Source: JBPYFK01 sp051984675 (GTDB taxonomy: Bacteria > Actinomycetota > Actinomycetes > Mycobacteriales > Pseudonocardiaceae). From it: DNA of 7,103 nucleotides. Every line of letters starts with the position of its first letter. Position 1 is the first letter of the stretch. Location: positions 1 to 7,103 of the forward strand of contig JBPYFK010000141.1 in NCBI GenBank assembly GCA_051984675.1, in the 5' to 3' direction. Below the pieces are notes generated by a model. It had not been told where the DNA came from. It saw only the letters and a list, made by a program, of their open reading frames with translations, and did no database searches. Shown here in pieces: positions 1 through 5,893 of this stretch. A program made the translations under genes and the position numbers.

Positions 1-19
1 AGCAATGGAGGTGGTTGTC

Positions 20-289
20 GTGGAGATGAAGCCGGAGATGCTGAGGGATGCGCTCACGCGGTTGCGCCGGGCGCGCGGGCAGCTCAGCGGGGTGATCGAG
101 GCTATCGAGGAGGGGGGCGACTGCGCTGAGGTGTTGACGCAGTTGGCTGCTGTTTCTCGGGCGTTGGACCGCGCGGGGTTCAAGATCGTGGCGACGGGCA
201 TGCGCTACTGCCAGCAGGCTTCTGACGACGGGGACGAACCGCCGATGACCGAGCAGGAGCTGGAACGGCTGTTCCTCGCGCTCGCCTGA
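20..289 (+). CDS. cstR: CsoR/CstR-family persulfide-sensing transcriptional repressor
   Basis: Small all-helical DUF156 (CsoR/RcnR) repressor. The frame is open from ATG at 5, but GGAGGT at 7-12 lies inside that reading and sits 7 nt before GTG at 20, so I prefer GTG 20 (89 aa); ATG 26 is less likely. Counting from ATG 5, the two cysteines are C40 and C69, 29 residues apart, the same spacing as the sensor pair in copper CsoR and in CstR. Copper sensors carry His four residues before the second Cys; here that position is Gly65, so the Cu(I) site is incomplete. This fits CstR, whose two cysteines form di-, tri- or tetrasulfide crosslinks with persulfides and release DNA. The helix-1 motif LRRARGQLSGVIEAI is typical of the family. 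The gene is followed after 88 nt by a matching operator and a sulfur-oxidation operon, which supports sulfur rather than copper sensing. Its own promoter is outside the window. The family call is very secure; the ligand is inferred from residues and context. Confidence 0.9.
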   Translation: MEMKPEMLRDALTRLRRARGQLSGVIEAIEEGGDCAEVLTQLAAVSRALDRAGFKIVATGMRYCQQASDDGDEPPMTEQELERLFLALA

Positions 290-351
290 GCGTAGGGGTT
301 ACTCCGGCGGGAAACACACGAAGGTGCGTTTCGGATTCGCGTGTCAGGACG

Positions 352-367
352 ATACCCCTGGGGGTAT
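352..367. promoter_or_regulatory. CstR/CsoR-type operator
   Basis: ATACCCC (352-358) and GGGGTAT (361-367) are perfect inverted 7-bp arms around a TG centre. This layout (TACCCC-N2-GGGGTA) matches the operator type known for CstR and related CsoR proteins. It lies between the repressor gene and the first rhodanese gene and ends one base before the AGGAG ribosome site (368-372), so a bound repressor would cover the promoter -10 region or the transcription start. A weak -10-like GATACC (351-356) lies inside it with TTTCGG about 16 bp upstream, but no convincing promoter can be called. The site is seen directly; binding by the neighbouring repressor is inferred. Confidence 0.85.
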
Positions 368-377
368 AGGAGTTTTG

Positions 378-701
378 ATGTCTGGGCAGGTGCCTGAGGT
401 TGGCGTGGAGGCCTTGGCTGAGGCATGGCGACGCGGAGTTCGCCTGATCGATGTGCGTTCGCCGGAGGAGTTCGCGGAGGGGCACGTGCCGGGTGCGGTG
501 AACGTGCCGTTGGAGGAGGTGCTGGCTTCGCCGCAGCGGTTCGCGGGAGAGGAGTTGCACGTGATCTGCCGATCGGGCGGGCGCAGTCTGCGGGCGGCGG
601 AGGCAGTCAACGCGGCAGGTGCTCGATCGGCGTCGGTGTCCGGTGGGACGTCGGCGTGGATTGAGGCTGGCCATGAGGTCGAGAGGGGTGCGCGACGGTG
701 A
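378..701 (+). CDS. Single-domain rhodanese (thiosulfate/persulfide sulfurtransferase)
   Basis: A 107-aa cytoplasmic one-domain rhodanese. Start ATG 378 is chosen because AGGAG (368-372) sits 5 nt upstream; the frame is open to 324, but that longer version would cover the operator. Family marks are LIDVRSPEEFAEGHVPGAVNVP (about residues 23-44), in which Asp-Val-Arg and Glu-Phe/Gly-His are structural, and the active loop CRSGGRS with catalytic Cys64, the only Cys. The seven-residue loop fits enzymes acting on sulfur rather than phosphate substrates. Rhodaneses move a sulfane sulfur from donors such as thiosulfate or a persulfide to a thiol or cyanide acceptor. It is the first gene after the operator, so it should be induced when the repressor is persulfidated, and its stop overlaps the next start by 4 nt. 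It occupies the place of CstA in staphylococcal cst operons but lacks CstA's extra TusA and other domains. The physiological donor and acceptor cannot be read from sequence. Confidence 0.93.
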   Translation: MSGQVPEVGVEALAEAWRRGVRLIDVRSPEEFAEGHVPGAVNVPLEEVLASPQRFAGEELHVICRSGGRSLRAAEAVNAAGARSASVSGGTSAWIEAGHEVERGARR

Positions 702-2119
702 CGGCGACGAAGGTGCAGGCGGAAGGACTTGCCGGTGGTTTGGCGGTCGAGGTGATCGAAACGTCCTCGTTGGGCGACCGCAGTTACCTGGCCACCGACG
801 GGGAAGTGGCCGTGGTGGTGGACCCGCAGCGGGACGTGGACCGGGTGCTCGCCGTCGCGGGTCGACTGGGTGTGCGTGTGGTCCTGGTGCTGGAAACGCA
901 CATGCACAACGACTACGTCTCCGGCGGTTTGGAACTGGCGCGGCTGACGGGTGCGGAGTACGGGGTGGCGGCTGCCGACCACGTCCCGTTCGACCGTCGC
1001 CCGCTCTCCGACGGCGATGTGGTGGAGCTCTCGCCGCGGATGCAGGTACGGGCGGTGGCTACGCCGGGGCACACGTTCCACCACCTGTCCTACGCGTTGG
1101 AGGGAGAGGACGGCCCGGTCGGGGTGTTCACTGGGGGGTCGCTGCTGTTCGGCACCACGGGGCGCACCGATCTGTTGGGTGAGCGGCACAGCGAGGAGCT
1201 GGCACGTCATCAGTACGCGTCGGCGCAGAGGCTGGCGGTGATCCTTCCCGACGGTGCGCGCATCTGGCCGACGCACGGATTCGGCAGCTTCTGTTCGGCC
1301 ACGCAGGCCTCGGGTGACTCGGCCACGCTGGGCGAGCAGAAGCAGCTCAACCCCGCGTTTACGTTGGCCGAACGCGACTTCGTCGAGCAGACCCTGGCCG
1401 GGCTGGATGCCTACCCCGCGTACTACGCGCACATGGGTGTGCAGAACAGCGCGGGGCCGAAACCACTGGACCTGCGGGCCCCGGTTCGAGCCGAGCCGGA
1501 GGAGCTGCGCCGCCGTTTGGAGCACGGGGAGTGGGTGGTAGACCTGCGTTCCCGCAAGGCGTACGTGGTCTCGCACCTCGCGGGAACGGTCAGCCTCGGG
1601 TTGGACGGACCGATGGCCACCTGGCTGGGCTGGATGATCGACTGGGGCGCGCCGCTCACGCTTGTCGGCGAGTCCCGGAAGCAGGTCGCCAACGCCCAGC
1701 GCGAGCTGGCCCGGATCGGGATTGACGCCTTCGCGGGCGCGGCCGTGGGCAAGCCGGAGGAGTTGGCGGTCGACCCCGGTCAGCTGCGCGCCACTCCCAC
1801 GGCCACGTTCGCCGACCTGGCCACCGCGTTGGCCGGCAACAGCAACGACCTGCCGGCACCCGAGGTGGTGCTCGACGTGCGTACCAACAACGAGTTCGCC
1901 GCCTCGCACGTGACCGACGCGGTGCACATCCCGCTCTACGAGGTCAAGAACCGCATCGACGAGATCCCGGACGGAGTGGTCTGGGTGCATTGCGGCAGCG
2001 GCTATCGAGCGACTGCGGCGGCCTCGGTGCTGGAGTCCGCGGGCCGCACGGTCGTACTCATCGACGACCAGTTTGGCGCCGCTGCCGAAGCCGACGTGCC
2101 CATGGTCAACGGAACCTGA
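698..2119 (+). CDS. cstB: CstB-like persulfide dioxygenase fused to two rhodanese domains
   Basis: A 473-aa three-domain protein. Residues 1-250 form a metallo-beta-lactamase fold of the ETHE1/persulfide dioxygenase type: THMHND (H68, H70, D72), PGH (H125), GRTD (D158) and PTHGFG (H193). By analogy with ETHE1 the mononuclear iron ligands are H68, H125 and D158. Residues 265-355 form a rhodanese-like domain without any Cys, hence catalytically inert. Residues 360-470 form an active rhodanese with DVRTNNEF and the loop HCGSGYR (C432). The protein has only two cysteines, C199 and C432, matching the pair reported for S. aureus CstB, one beside the dioxygenase site and one in the rhodanese loop. 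CstB oxidises persulfides with O2 to sulfite and can yield thiosulfate. The start is GTG 698, in a GTGA overlap with the previous stop, with GAGAGGGG (681-688) upstream, implying translational coupling. The architecture makes the call strong; the actual substrate (glutathione analogue, mycothiol or bacillithiol persulfide) is unknown, mycothiol being likely in actinobacteria. Confidence 0.93.
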   Translation: MTATKVQAEGLAGGLAVEVIETSSLGDRSYLATDGEVAVVVDPQRDVDRVLAVAGRLGVRVVLVLETHMHNDYVSGGLELARLTGAEYGVAAADHVPFDRRPLSDGDVVELSPRMQVRAVATPGHTFHHLSYALEGEDGPVGVFTGGSLLFGTTGRTDLLGERHSEELARHQYASAQRLAVILPDGARIWPTHGFGSFCSATQASGDSATLGEQKQLNPAFTLAERDFVEQTLAGLDAYPAYYAHMGVQNSAGPKPLDLRAPVRAEPEELRRRLEHGEWVVDLRSRKAYVVSHLAGTVSLGLDGPMATWLGWMIDWGAPLTLVGESRKQVANAQRELARIGIDAFAGAAVGKPEELAVDPGQLRATPTATFADLATALAGNSNDLPAPEVVLDVRTNNEFAASHVTDAVHIPLYEVKNRIDEIPDGVVWVHCGSGYRATAAASVLESAGRTVVLIDDQFGAAAEADVPMVNGT

Positions 2120-2151
2120 CACCCGCATTCGATCGTCGTGGAGCGCGAAAC

Positions 2152-2754
2152 ATGACCCCAACCCTGCCCACAACCGTGGACACCGCTCAGATCCGGGCGT
2201 TACGGGAATCCGACCCTCAGATCCGGCTGATCGACGTGCGCACCCCCGGCGAGTTCGCCTCGGCGCACATCCCCGGCTCCTACAACGTCCCGCTGGACCT
2301 GCTGCGCGAACACCGCAGCGAACTGACCGCTTCGCACGGTGATCCGGTGGTGCTGGTGTGTGCCTCGGGTGCTCGTGCCGATCAGGCCCGCACCCTGCTG
2401 GCCACGGCCGGACTGGACCGGCTCAGCGTGCTGCGCGGCGGGATCACCGGTTGGGAGAACGAAGGCGGAGAACTCACCCGAGGCAAGGGGACGTGGGCCA
2501 TGGAGCGGCAGGTCCGGCTGGCCGCCGGATCGCTCGTGCTCACCGGCGTGGTGGCCAGCACCGCTTACAAACCGCTGAAGTGGATCGCCGGATTCGTCGG
2601 CGCTGGCCTGACCTTCGCCGCGGTCACCAACACCTGCGCCATGTCGAAGGTACTCGGGCTGCTGCCACACAACCGCACCCCTGCCACCGACGCCCGAGCC
2701 CTGCTCAACGCACTCACCAGCGACCAGGCGGATCAGCCGCAATCCGCCGGCTAG
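2152..2754 (+). CDS. Membrane-anchored rhodanese (YgaP-like, DUF2892 tail)
   Basis: A 200-aa protein with an N-terminal rhodanese domain (residues about 8-115) and a short membrane tail. Rhodanese marks are IRLIDVRTPGEF, HIPGSYNVP and the active loop CASGARA with Cys70. From about 120 the tail has two hydrophobic helices (about 121-138 and 142-159) separated by the turn YKPLK, then TNTCAMSKVLGLLPHN, the conserved end of the DUF2892 domain seen in YgaP-type inner-membrane rhodaneses. The rhodanese domain should face the cytoplasm. ATG 2152 is chosen over the upstream open frame (to 1990) because GGAG (2140-2143) lies 8 nt before it and the upstream part would overlap cstB heavily. It follows cstB after 32 nt and precedes the exporter by 35 nt. 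A second Cys, C162, sits at the end of helix 2. A role in handling sulfane sulfur at the membrane near the exporter is inference. Confidence 0.9.
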   Translation: MTPTLPTTVDTAQIRALRESDPQIRLIDVRTPGEFASAHIPGSYNVPLDLLREHRSELTASHGDPVVLVCASGARADQARTLLATAGLDRLSVLRGGITGWENEGGELTRGKGTWAMERQVRLAAGSLVLTGVVASTAYKPLKWIAGFVGAGLTFAAVTNTCAMSKVLGLLPHNRTPATDARALLNALTSDQADQPQSAG

Positions 2755-2789
2755 GTACCGCGAGCAGTGGCACGGAAATAACGACGGCG

Positions 2790-3617
2790 ATGGCGGGATC
2801 CACAGGGGACCGCCATCGGGACGGGTGGTTTCGGTTGTTCTTAGCTGCGGTGTTCGGTGCCGTGATCGGTCTGGCGTTGGGCCTGCTCGGGGCTGGAGGG
2901 TCGATCCTGGCCGTGCCTGCCCTGGTCTACGGCGTCGGCCAACCCTTGCAGACAGCGATTCCCACCTCGCTGGCCATCGTCGCGCTGTCCTCGCTGGGCG
3001 GCCTTGTACCCCATGGGCGCCGCACTGCCGTGCAGTGGCGCGTCGCGCTGGTCTTCGGCGTTGCCGGCATCCCGGCCGCCTTCGGTGGCACGGCGCTCGG
3101 CAAATTGTTCCCGCAGCGCTGGCTGCTGCTGGCCTTCTCGGTACTCATGGTCGTCGTCGCAGTGCGGATGCTGCGCGGTGGAGACGATCCCCCAGGTGCC
3201 TGCCGCACCCGGGAGGGTGGTGTCAACTGGCGCCGGTGCCTGCCCAAGGCGCTCGGGGCCGGCGCCGCCGTCGGGCTTCTGACGGGATTGTTCGGTGTCG
3301 GCGGGGGTTTCATCATCGTCCCTGCCCTGAGCCTGTTGCTGGGCCTGGAAGCGCAGCAGGCTGTCGCGACCTCCCTGCTGGTGGTGCTCATCAACTCCAT
3401 CGCCGGGCTGGGCGCCCACGCCAGCGCGGCCAGCGGCCTCGACTACACCGTGCTGCTGCTGTTCGCCGGCACCTCGCTGATCGTGTCCATAGTGGCTGCG
3501 CGGATGGCCGCGAAATTGCCGGCCGCGACCGTGCGCCGCTGGTTCGCCTACGTCGTCCTCGCCGTCGCGGTCTTCGTCGCCGCAGCCGCGATCGTCAACC
3601 CCTCCGCACTGGGATGA
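2790..3617 (+). CDS. tauE: TauE/SafE-family sulfite/sulfur-oxyanion exporter
   Basis: A 275-aa polytopic membrane protein of the TauE/SafE family (DUF81, TSUP). It shows the family's twofold internal repeat: GLLGAGGSILAVPAL (residues 31-45) and GLFGVGGGFIIVPAL (166-180), each opening one half. Hydrophobic segments near 16-35, 37-50, 58-75, 85-103, 110-127, 155-172, 173-187, 191-210, 219-237 and 250-269 suggest about eight or more membrane passes, with a charged loop at 128-152 between the halves. ATG 2790 follows the previous stop by 35 nt; its ribosome site is poor (GGAA 2774-2777 is too far), so the start is the least certain part. Homologues in cst-type operons are proposed to export sulfite or thiosulfate formed by persulfide oxidation, which fits here because CstB makes sulfite in the same operon. 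Substrate and direction are inferred; the family is clear. Confidence 0.9.
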   Translation: MAGSTGDRHRDGWFRLFLAAVFGAVIGLALGLLGAGGSILAVPALVYGVGQPLQTAIPTSLAIVALSSLGGLVPHGRRTAVQWRVALVFGVAGIPAAFGGTALGKLFPQRWLLLAFSVLMVVVAVRMLRGGDDPPGACRTREGGVNWRRCLPKALGAGAAVGLLTGLFGVGGGFIIVPALSLLLGLEAQQAVATSLLVVLINSIAGLGAHASAASGLDYTVLLLFAGTSLIVSIVAARMAAKLPAATVRRWFAYVVLAVAVFVAAAAIVNPSALG

Positions 3618-3669
3618 CACATCGAACTCGAAGTCCCAAACCGAAATCACTCAAGAGAAAGGTGCCAAC

Positions 3670-3843
3670 ATGTGCCGTCGTGTTCAATGCCGAACGTGCG
3701 GGAAGCCCACTTATGCAGGGTGCGGCCAGCACATTGAGCAAGTGCTTAGTGATGTGCCGAAGCACCAGCGCTGTGCCTGCCCCCCGGCCGCAAACGACGA
3801 AACCGTCGGGGGATTCCTGCGCAAACTGTTCCGGCGAGGCTGA
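3670..3843 (+). CDS. 57-aa cysteine-rich (zinc-ribbon-like) protein
   Basis: Short ORF with ATG 3670 and TGA 3841-3843. AAAGG (3658-3662) sits 7 nt before the start, a good ribosome site. The peptide begins MCRRVQCRTCGKPTYAGCGQ and has six cysteines in 57 residues: C2, C7, C10, C18, C35 and C37, giving CxxC and CxC pairs plus two histidines (H21, H32). The C-terminus is basic (RKLFRRG). This looks like the small actinobacterial proteins with a CxTCGKxTWAGCGxH core, usually annotated as hypothetical. A metal-binding knuckle or a thiol acceptor for sulfane sulfur are both possible. It is 52 nt after the exporter and before the operon terminator, so it is probably the last gene of the operon. 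The gene is well supported by start signal, composition and position; its function is unknown. Confidence 0.8.
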   Translation: MCRRVQCRTCGKPTYAGCGQHIEQVLSDVPKHQRCACPPAANDETVGGFLRKLFRRG

Positions 3844-3872
3844 CCGACATGCCGGGCAAGCTCGTGCGAAGA

Positions 3873-3901
3873 CGACCGGATTCTCCTCGAAAATCCGGTC
3901 G
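3873..3901 (+). terminator. Hairpin terminator of the sulfur operon
   Basis: CGACCGGATT (3873-3882) and AATCCGGTCG (3892-3901) are a perfect 10-bp inverted repeat with a 9-nt loop, 29 nt after the stop of the small Cys-rich gene. No T-run follows, which is common for actinobacterial terminators. The hairpin is seen directly; its terminator role is inferred from position. Confidence 0.7.
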
Positions 3902-4319
3902 GAACGGCAGATCTTCGTCACCTAGAGGGTAGATTCCGTGAAGATCACGTGAGGCTGGGCGTGCTCGTAGATGCGGGAGGAGGGTGTTCAAGATCAATGT
4001 GTGACGAAAGAACTCAACACCCTCCTGACCGGACTGTACGCACTCGGGGCGGCTGGGACGCCGCCGCGAATCTGGGCCCGTCTCCGTCTACTTGGCCATG
4101 GCCACGTCGTTGGCCAAGTGTGTTGACATTGGCCAACTTTTCCTGACACAGGACGCAAAATGGGACGAGAGGGAGAGCGGTCTCCAGGTTATAACTTGAC
4201 AGAATGTCGCTTATCGGCGCTTGGTGAACGATGCTGATCGCGCGGGGATGGATGGCCGCTGCCGCCTGTCGCGTGTCACCAGAACTGGCCGAAATCTCAG
4301 TGCATCTGGTCAGCAAAGA
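3902..4319. other. Intergenic stretch with inverted repeats, possible IS debris
   Basis: No convincing intact gene lies here. What can be seen: GATCTTC/GAAGATC (3910-3916 and 3940-3946); an 11-bp inverted repeat at 3978-3988 and 4016-4026; a 41-codon frame from GTG 4001 to TGA 4126 whose start (VTKELNTLLTGLYALG) faintly resembles the N-terminus of actinobacterial IS transposases but then loses any likeness; three TTGGCCA motifs at 4092, 4110 and 4129; and an AT-richer patch GGTTATAACTTGACA (4186-4200). Open frames on the minus strand read straight into the insertion sequence and look like chance. The stretch is probably decayed mobile DNA; this is a guess. Confidence 0.4.
3978..4026. repeat. 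11-bp perfect inverted repeat, 27-nt spacer
   Basis: AGGAGGGTGTT (3978-3988) is the exact reverse complement of AACACCCTCCT (4016-4026). As RNA on the plus strand it would form a stem that hides the AGGAGG motif and spans the GTG at 4001. It could be a control hairpin of a former transposase leader, or a terminator for transcription from either side. The role is unknown. Confidence 0.6.
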
Positions 4320-4349
4320 GTGGTCGCGCCCGTTAGTTCGTCGGGGGTT
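4320..4349 (+). repeat. Left terminal inverted repeat of IS630 element
   Basis: Begins GTGGTCGCGCCCGTTAGTTC and ends in a five-G run plus TT at 4349; 30 of 30 bases match the reverse complement of 5894-5923. It contains the TAA stop (4333-4335, minus strand) of the accessory ORF, so the protein's last residues are encoded by the repeat. Confidence 0.95.
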
Positions 4350-4680
4350 TGAGCCAGGCGGTTTGGTCATTGAGGTAGAGACCGCAGGCGCAGTCCAGGG
4401 CTTCCTCGGGTGTGCCCGCGGGGTATCCACTCGGCAGGATCGAATTCTCGTACCCGTCCTTGCTGGCCAGGTAGACCGCGAAGCCCCAGGTGGTGGCGGA
4501 GCCGGCATAGCGCAGGCGGAACAGCGGCAGTGTCGTCCCGTCAGCCAATCGGCCGCTGACGTAGGCGAACGCGCCGTGATGACGCGTGGTGACCTCGGCC
4601 AGCTGCGGCCACCGGTCACGGGCTCGCGCTTGCAGGCGTTGGCGCAGCGAGGTCTTGGTCGACTCAGGCGGGGAGGCCAT
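4333..4680 (-). CDS. IS630-associated accessory protein of unknown function (115 aa)
   Basis: Minus-strand ORF starting at ATG 4680 with AGGA 7 nt upstream on that strand, ending in the left terminal repeat. The protein opens MASPPESTKTSLRQRL, with a helical basic N-terminus (RQRLQARARDRWPQLAEV), then a beta-rich middle (FAYVSGRLADGTTLPLFRLRYAG), and an ending with YENSILPSG, TPEEALDCACGLYL and an AWL near the C-terminus. It has two cysteines in a CAC pair and no signal peptide or membrane span. I recall similar small proteins annotated as hypothetical in Streptomyces-type genomes, but cannot name a family. It is divergent from the transposase with a 56-bp gap in which ATGGGCCCAT (4679-4688) is a perfect palindrome over the start codon. 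It may regulate transposition, act as an end-binding helper, or be a passenger. A coding gene is likely because codon use is GC3-rich and a ribosome site is present. Confidence 0.75.
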   Translation of the reverse strand: MASPPESTKTSLRQRLQARARDRWPQLAEVTTRHHGAFAYVSGRLADGTTLPLFRLRYAGSATTWGFAVYLASKDGYENSILPSGYPAGTPEEALDCACGLYLNDQTAWLKPPTN

Positions 4681-4688
4681 GGGCCCAT
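4679..4688. promoter_or_regulatory. 10-bp palindrome at the divergent start region
   Basis: ATGGGCCCAT is a perfect palindrome that includes the first two bases' worth of the accessory ORF start (minus strand) and lies in the 56-bp gap to the transposase start. It could be an operator for either IS gene, but a 10-bp GC-rich palindrome can occur by chance. Confidence 0.25.
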
Positions 4689-4736
4689 CCTGCCCGATAC
4701 GGTCGCGCTCCGTGGTTGATCTTGAGGGGCGGCCCG

Positions 4737-5891
4737 GTGGGGATGCGTAGTCCGTACGTGGTCACACTCGACGCGGCCGACCGACAAACGCTGCAAGGTC
4801 TGGCACGCTGCGGCCGCGCCGAGCACCGCCAGGTGCTGCGGGCGCGGATCGTGCTGGCCGCCGCTGACGGCGAGCCCAACGCCGCCGTTGCCCGCCGATT
4901 AGGCGTACACGAGGACACGGTTCGCAAGTGGCGCAAACGGTTCTGCCAGCAGGGCATGGCCGGGCTTGCCGACCGGCCCCGCAGCGGGCGGCCTCGGGTG
5001 TTCCCCGCTGCGGTGGTGGCTGAGGTCAAGGCCCTGGCCTGTGAGCTTCCCACCCAGGCCGGGGCGCCGCTGACACGATGGACTTGCCCGGAGTTGGCCC
5101 GCGAGGCGATCGCCCGCGGCGTCTGCGAACGGGTGTCGGCCTCCACGGTGCGACGGTGGCTGGCCGTCGACGCGATCAAGCCCTGGCAGCACCGTTCGTG
5201 GATCTTCCCGCGCGACCCCTATTTCGCGGTCAAGGCCGTTCGGGTGCTCGACCTGTATGCCCGTCTCTGGGAAGGCGAGCCATTGGGGGACAACGACTTC
5301 GTGCTCAGTGCGGACGAGAAACCCGGCGTCCAAGCCAGATACCGCACCCGCGACACCCTGCCTCCCGCGGCACGCCGAAAAATGCGAGTGGAGTCGGAGT
5401 ACACACGGGGCGGTACACTGGCCTACTTCGCCGCCTATGACGTCCACCAGGCGAAGGTCATCGGCCGATGCGAGCCCACCACCGGCATTGCCCCGTTCTC
5501 CCGGCTGGTCGAGCAGGCCATGACGGCCGAGCCGTATGCCAGCGCTGACCGCGTGTTCTGGGTTGTCGACAACGGCGCCTCGCACCGTAACTGGGCCGCC
5601 GCAGCACGGATGAACGACGCGTTCCCCAACGCCCACATGGTCCACCTGCCAGTGCACGCGTCATGGCTTAACCAAGTGGAGATCTACTTCTCCGCCGTGC
5701 AACGCAAAGCCCTCGCACCGGACGACTTCGAGGACCTGCACGAGGTCGCCGACCGGCTCCTGTCCTTCCAACACCGGTACAACACCACCGCGATCCCCTT
5801 CGACTGGAGATTCACCCGCGACGACCTCAACCGGCTGCTCGAACGGATCAGCCATCACGACCGCCACGCGCCACGACCACTGACAACATGA
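4737..5891 (+). CDS. IS630-family DDE transposase
   Basis: Full-length transposase of about 384 aa. The frame is open from TTG 4716; GTG 4737 is chosen because GAGGGG (4724-4729) lies 7 nt upstream, and ATG 4743 is also possible. Residues about 30-80 form a helix-turn-helix (AAVARRLGVHEDTVRKWRKRF), followed by a linker (GLADRPRSGRPR) and a second winged region (ASTVRRWLAVDAIKPWQHRSW), as usual for IS630. The catalytic triad is present: Asp in LSADEKPG (D193), Asp in WVVDNGASH (D278) and Glu in HASWLNQVEIYFS (E315), with 36 residues between the last two. The SWLNQVE motif is a hallmark of the family. The end (FTRDDLNRLLERI) is intact, with the stop at 5889-5891 just before the right repeat. 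No frameshift is seen, so the enzyme should be functional. It cuts at the terminal repeats and inserts at TA. Confidence 0.95.
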   Translation: MGMRSPYVVTLDAADRQTLQGLARCGRAEHRQVLRARIVLAAADGEPNAAVARRLGVHEDTVRKWRKRFCQQGMAGLADRPRSGRPRVFPAAVVAEVKALACELPTQAGAPLTRWTCPELAREAIARGVCERVSASTVRRWLAVDAIKPWQHRSWIFPRDPYFAVKAVRVLDLYARLWEGEPLGDNDFVLSADEKPGVQARYRTRDTLPPAARRKMRVESEYTRGGTLAYFAAYDVHQAKVIGRCEPTTGIAPFSRLVEQAMTAEPYASADRVFWVVDNGASHRNWAAAARMNDAFPNAHMVHLPVHASWLNQVEIYFSAVQRKALAPDDFEDLHEVADRLLSFQHRYNTTAIPFDWRFTRDDLNRLLERISHHDRHAPRPLTT

Positions 5892-5893
5892 TC

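Noticed and set aside
1..701. Copper-resistance locus suggested by a CsoR-family repressor
   Set aside because: No copper ATPase, chaperone or oxidase is present, the metal-ligand His is missing, and the operon is wholly sulfur-related.
344..2173. 609-codon minus-strand open frame opposite the sulfur operon
   Set aside because: It is antisense to clear rhodanese and dioxygenase genes, its translation is Arg/His/Gly-rich with no family pattern, and long antisense frames are usual in GC-rich DNA.
2825..3925. 366-codon plus-strand frame overlapping tauE and the Cys-rich gene
   Set aside because: Low-complexity Arg/Gly-rich translation in the wrong frame of a clear membrane protein gene.
4124..4152. 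TTGACA (4124-4129) as a promoter -35
   Set aside because: No acceptable -10 lies 16-18 bp downstream and no intact gene follows.
4029..4200. Open plus-strand frame containing GRRRESGPVSVYLAMATSL
   Set aside because: It reads somewhat like a transposase stretch but has no start, no ribosome site and no firm family match.
4231..4719. 162-codon plus-strand frame starting left of the IS and entering it
   Set aside because: Most of it is antisense to the accessory ORF and it crosses the insertion boundary. A short gene start interrupted by the IS (MLIARGWMAAAACRV) cannot be excluded, but nothing supports it.
4014..4826. 270-codon minus-strand frame crossing the left IS630 end
   Set aside because: It runs through the terminal repeat and overlaps the better-supported accessory ORF; no recognisable protein pattern.
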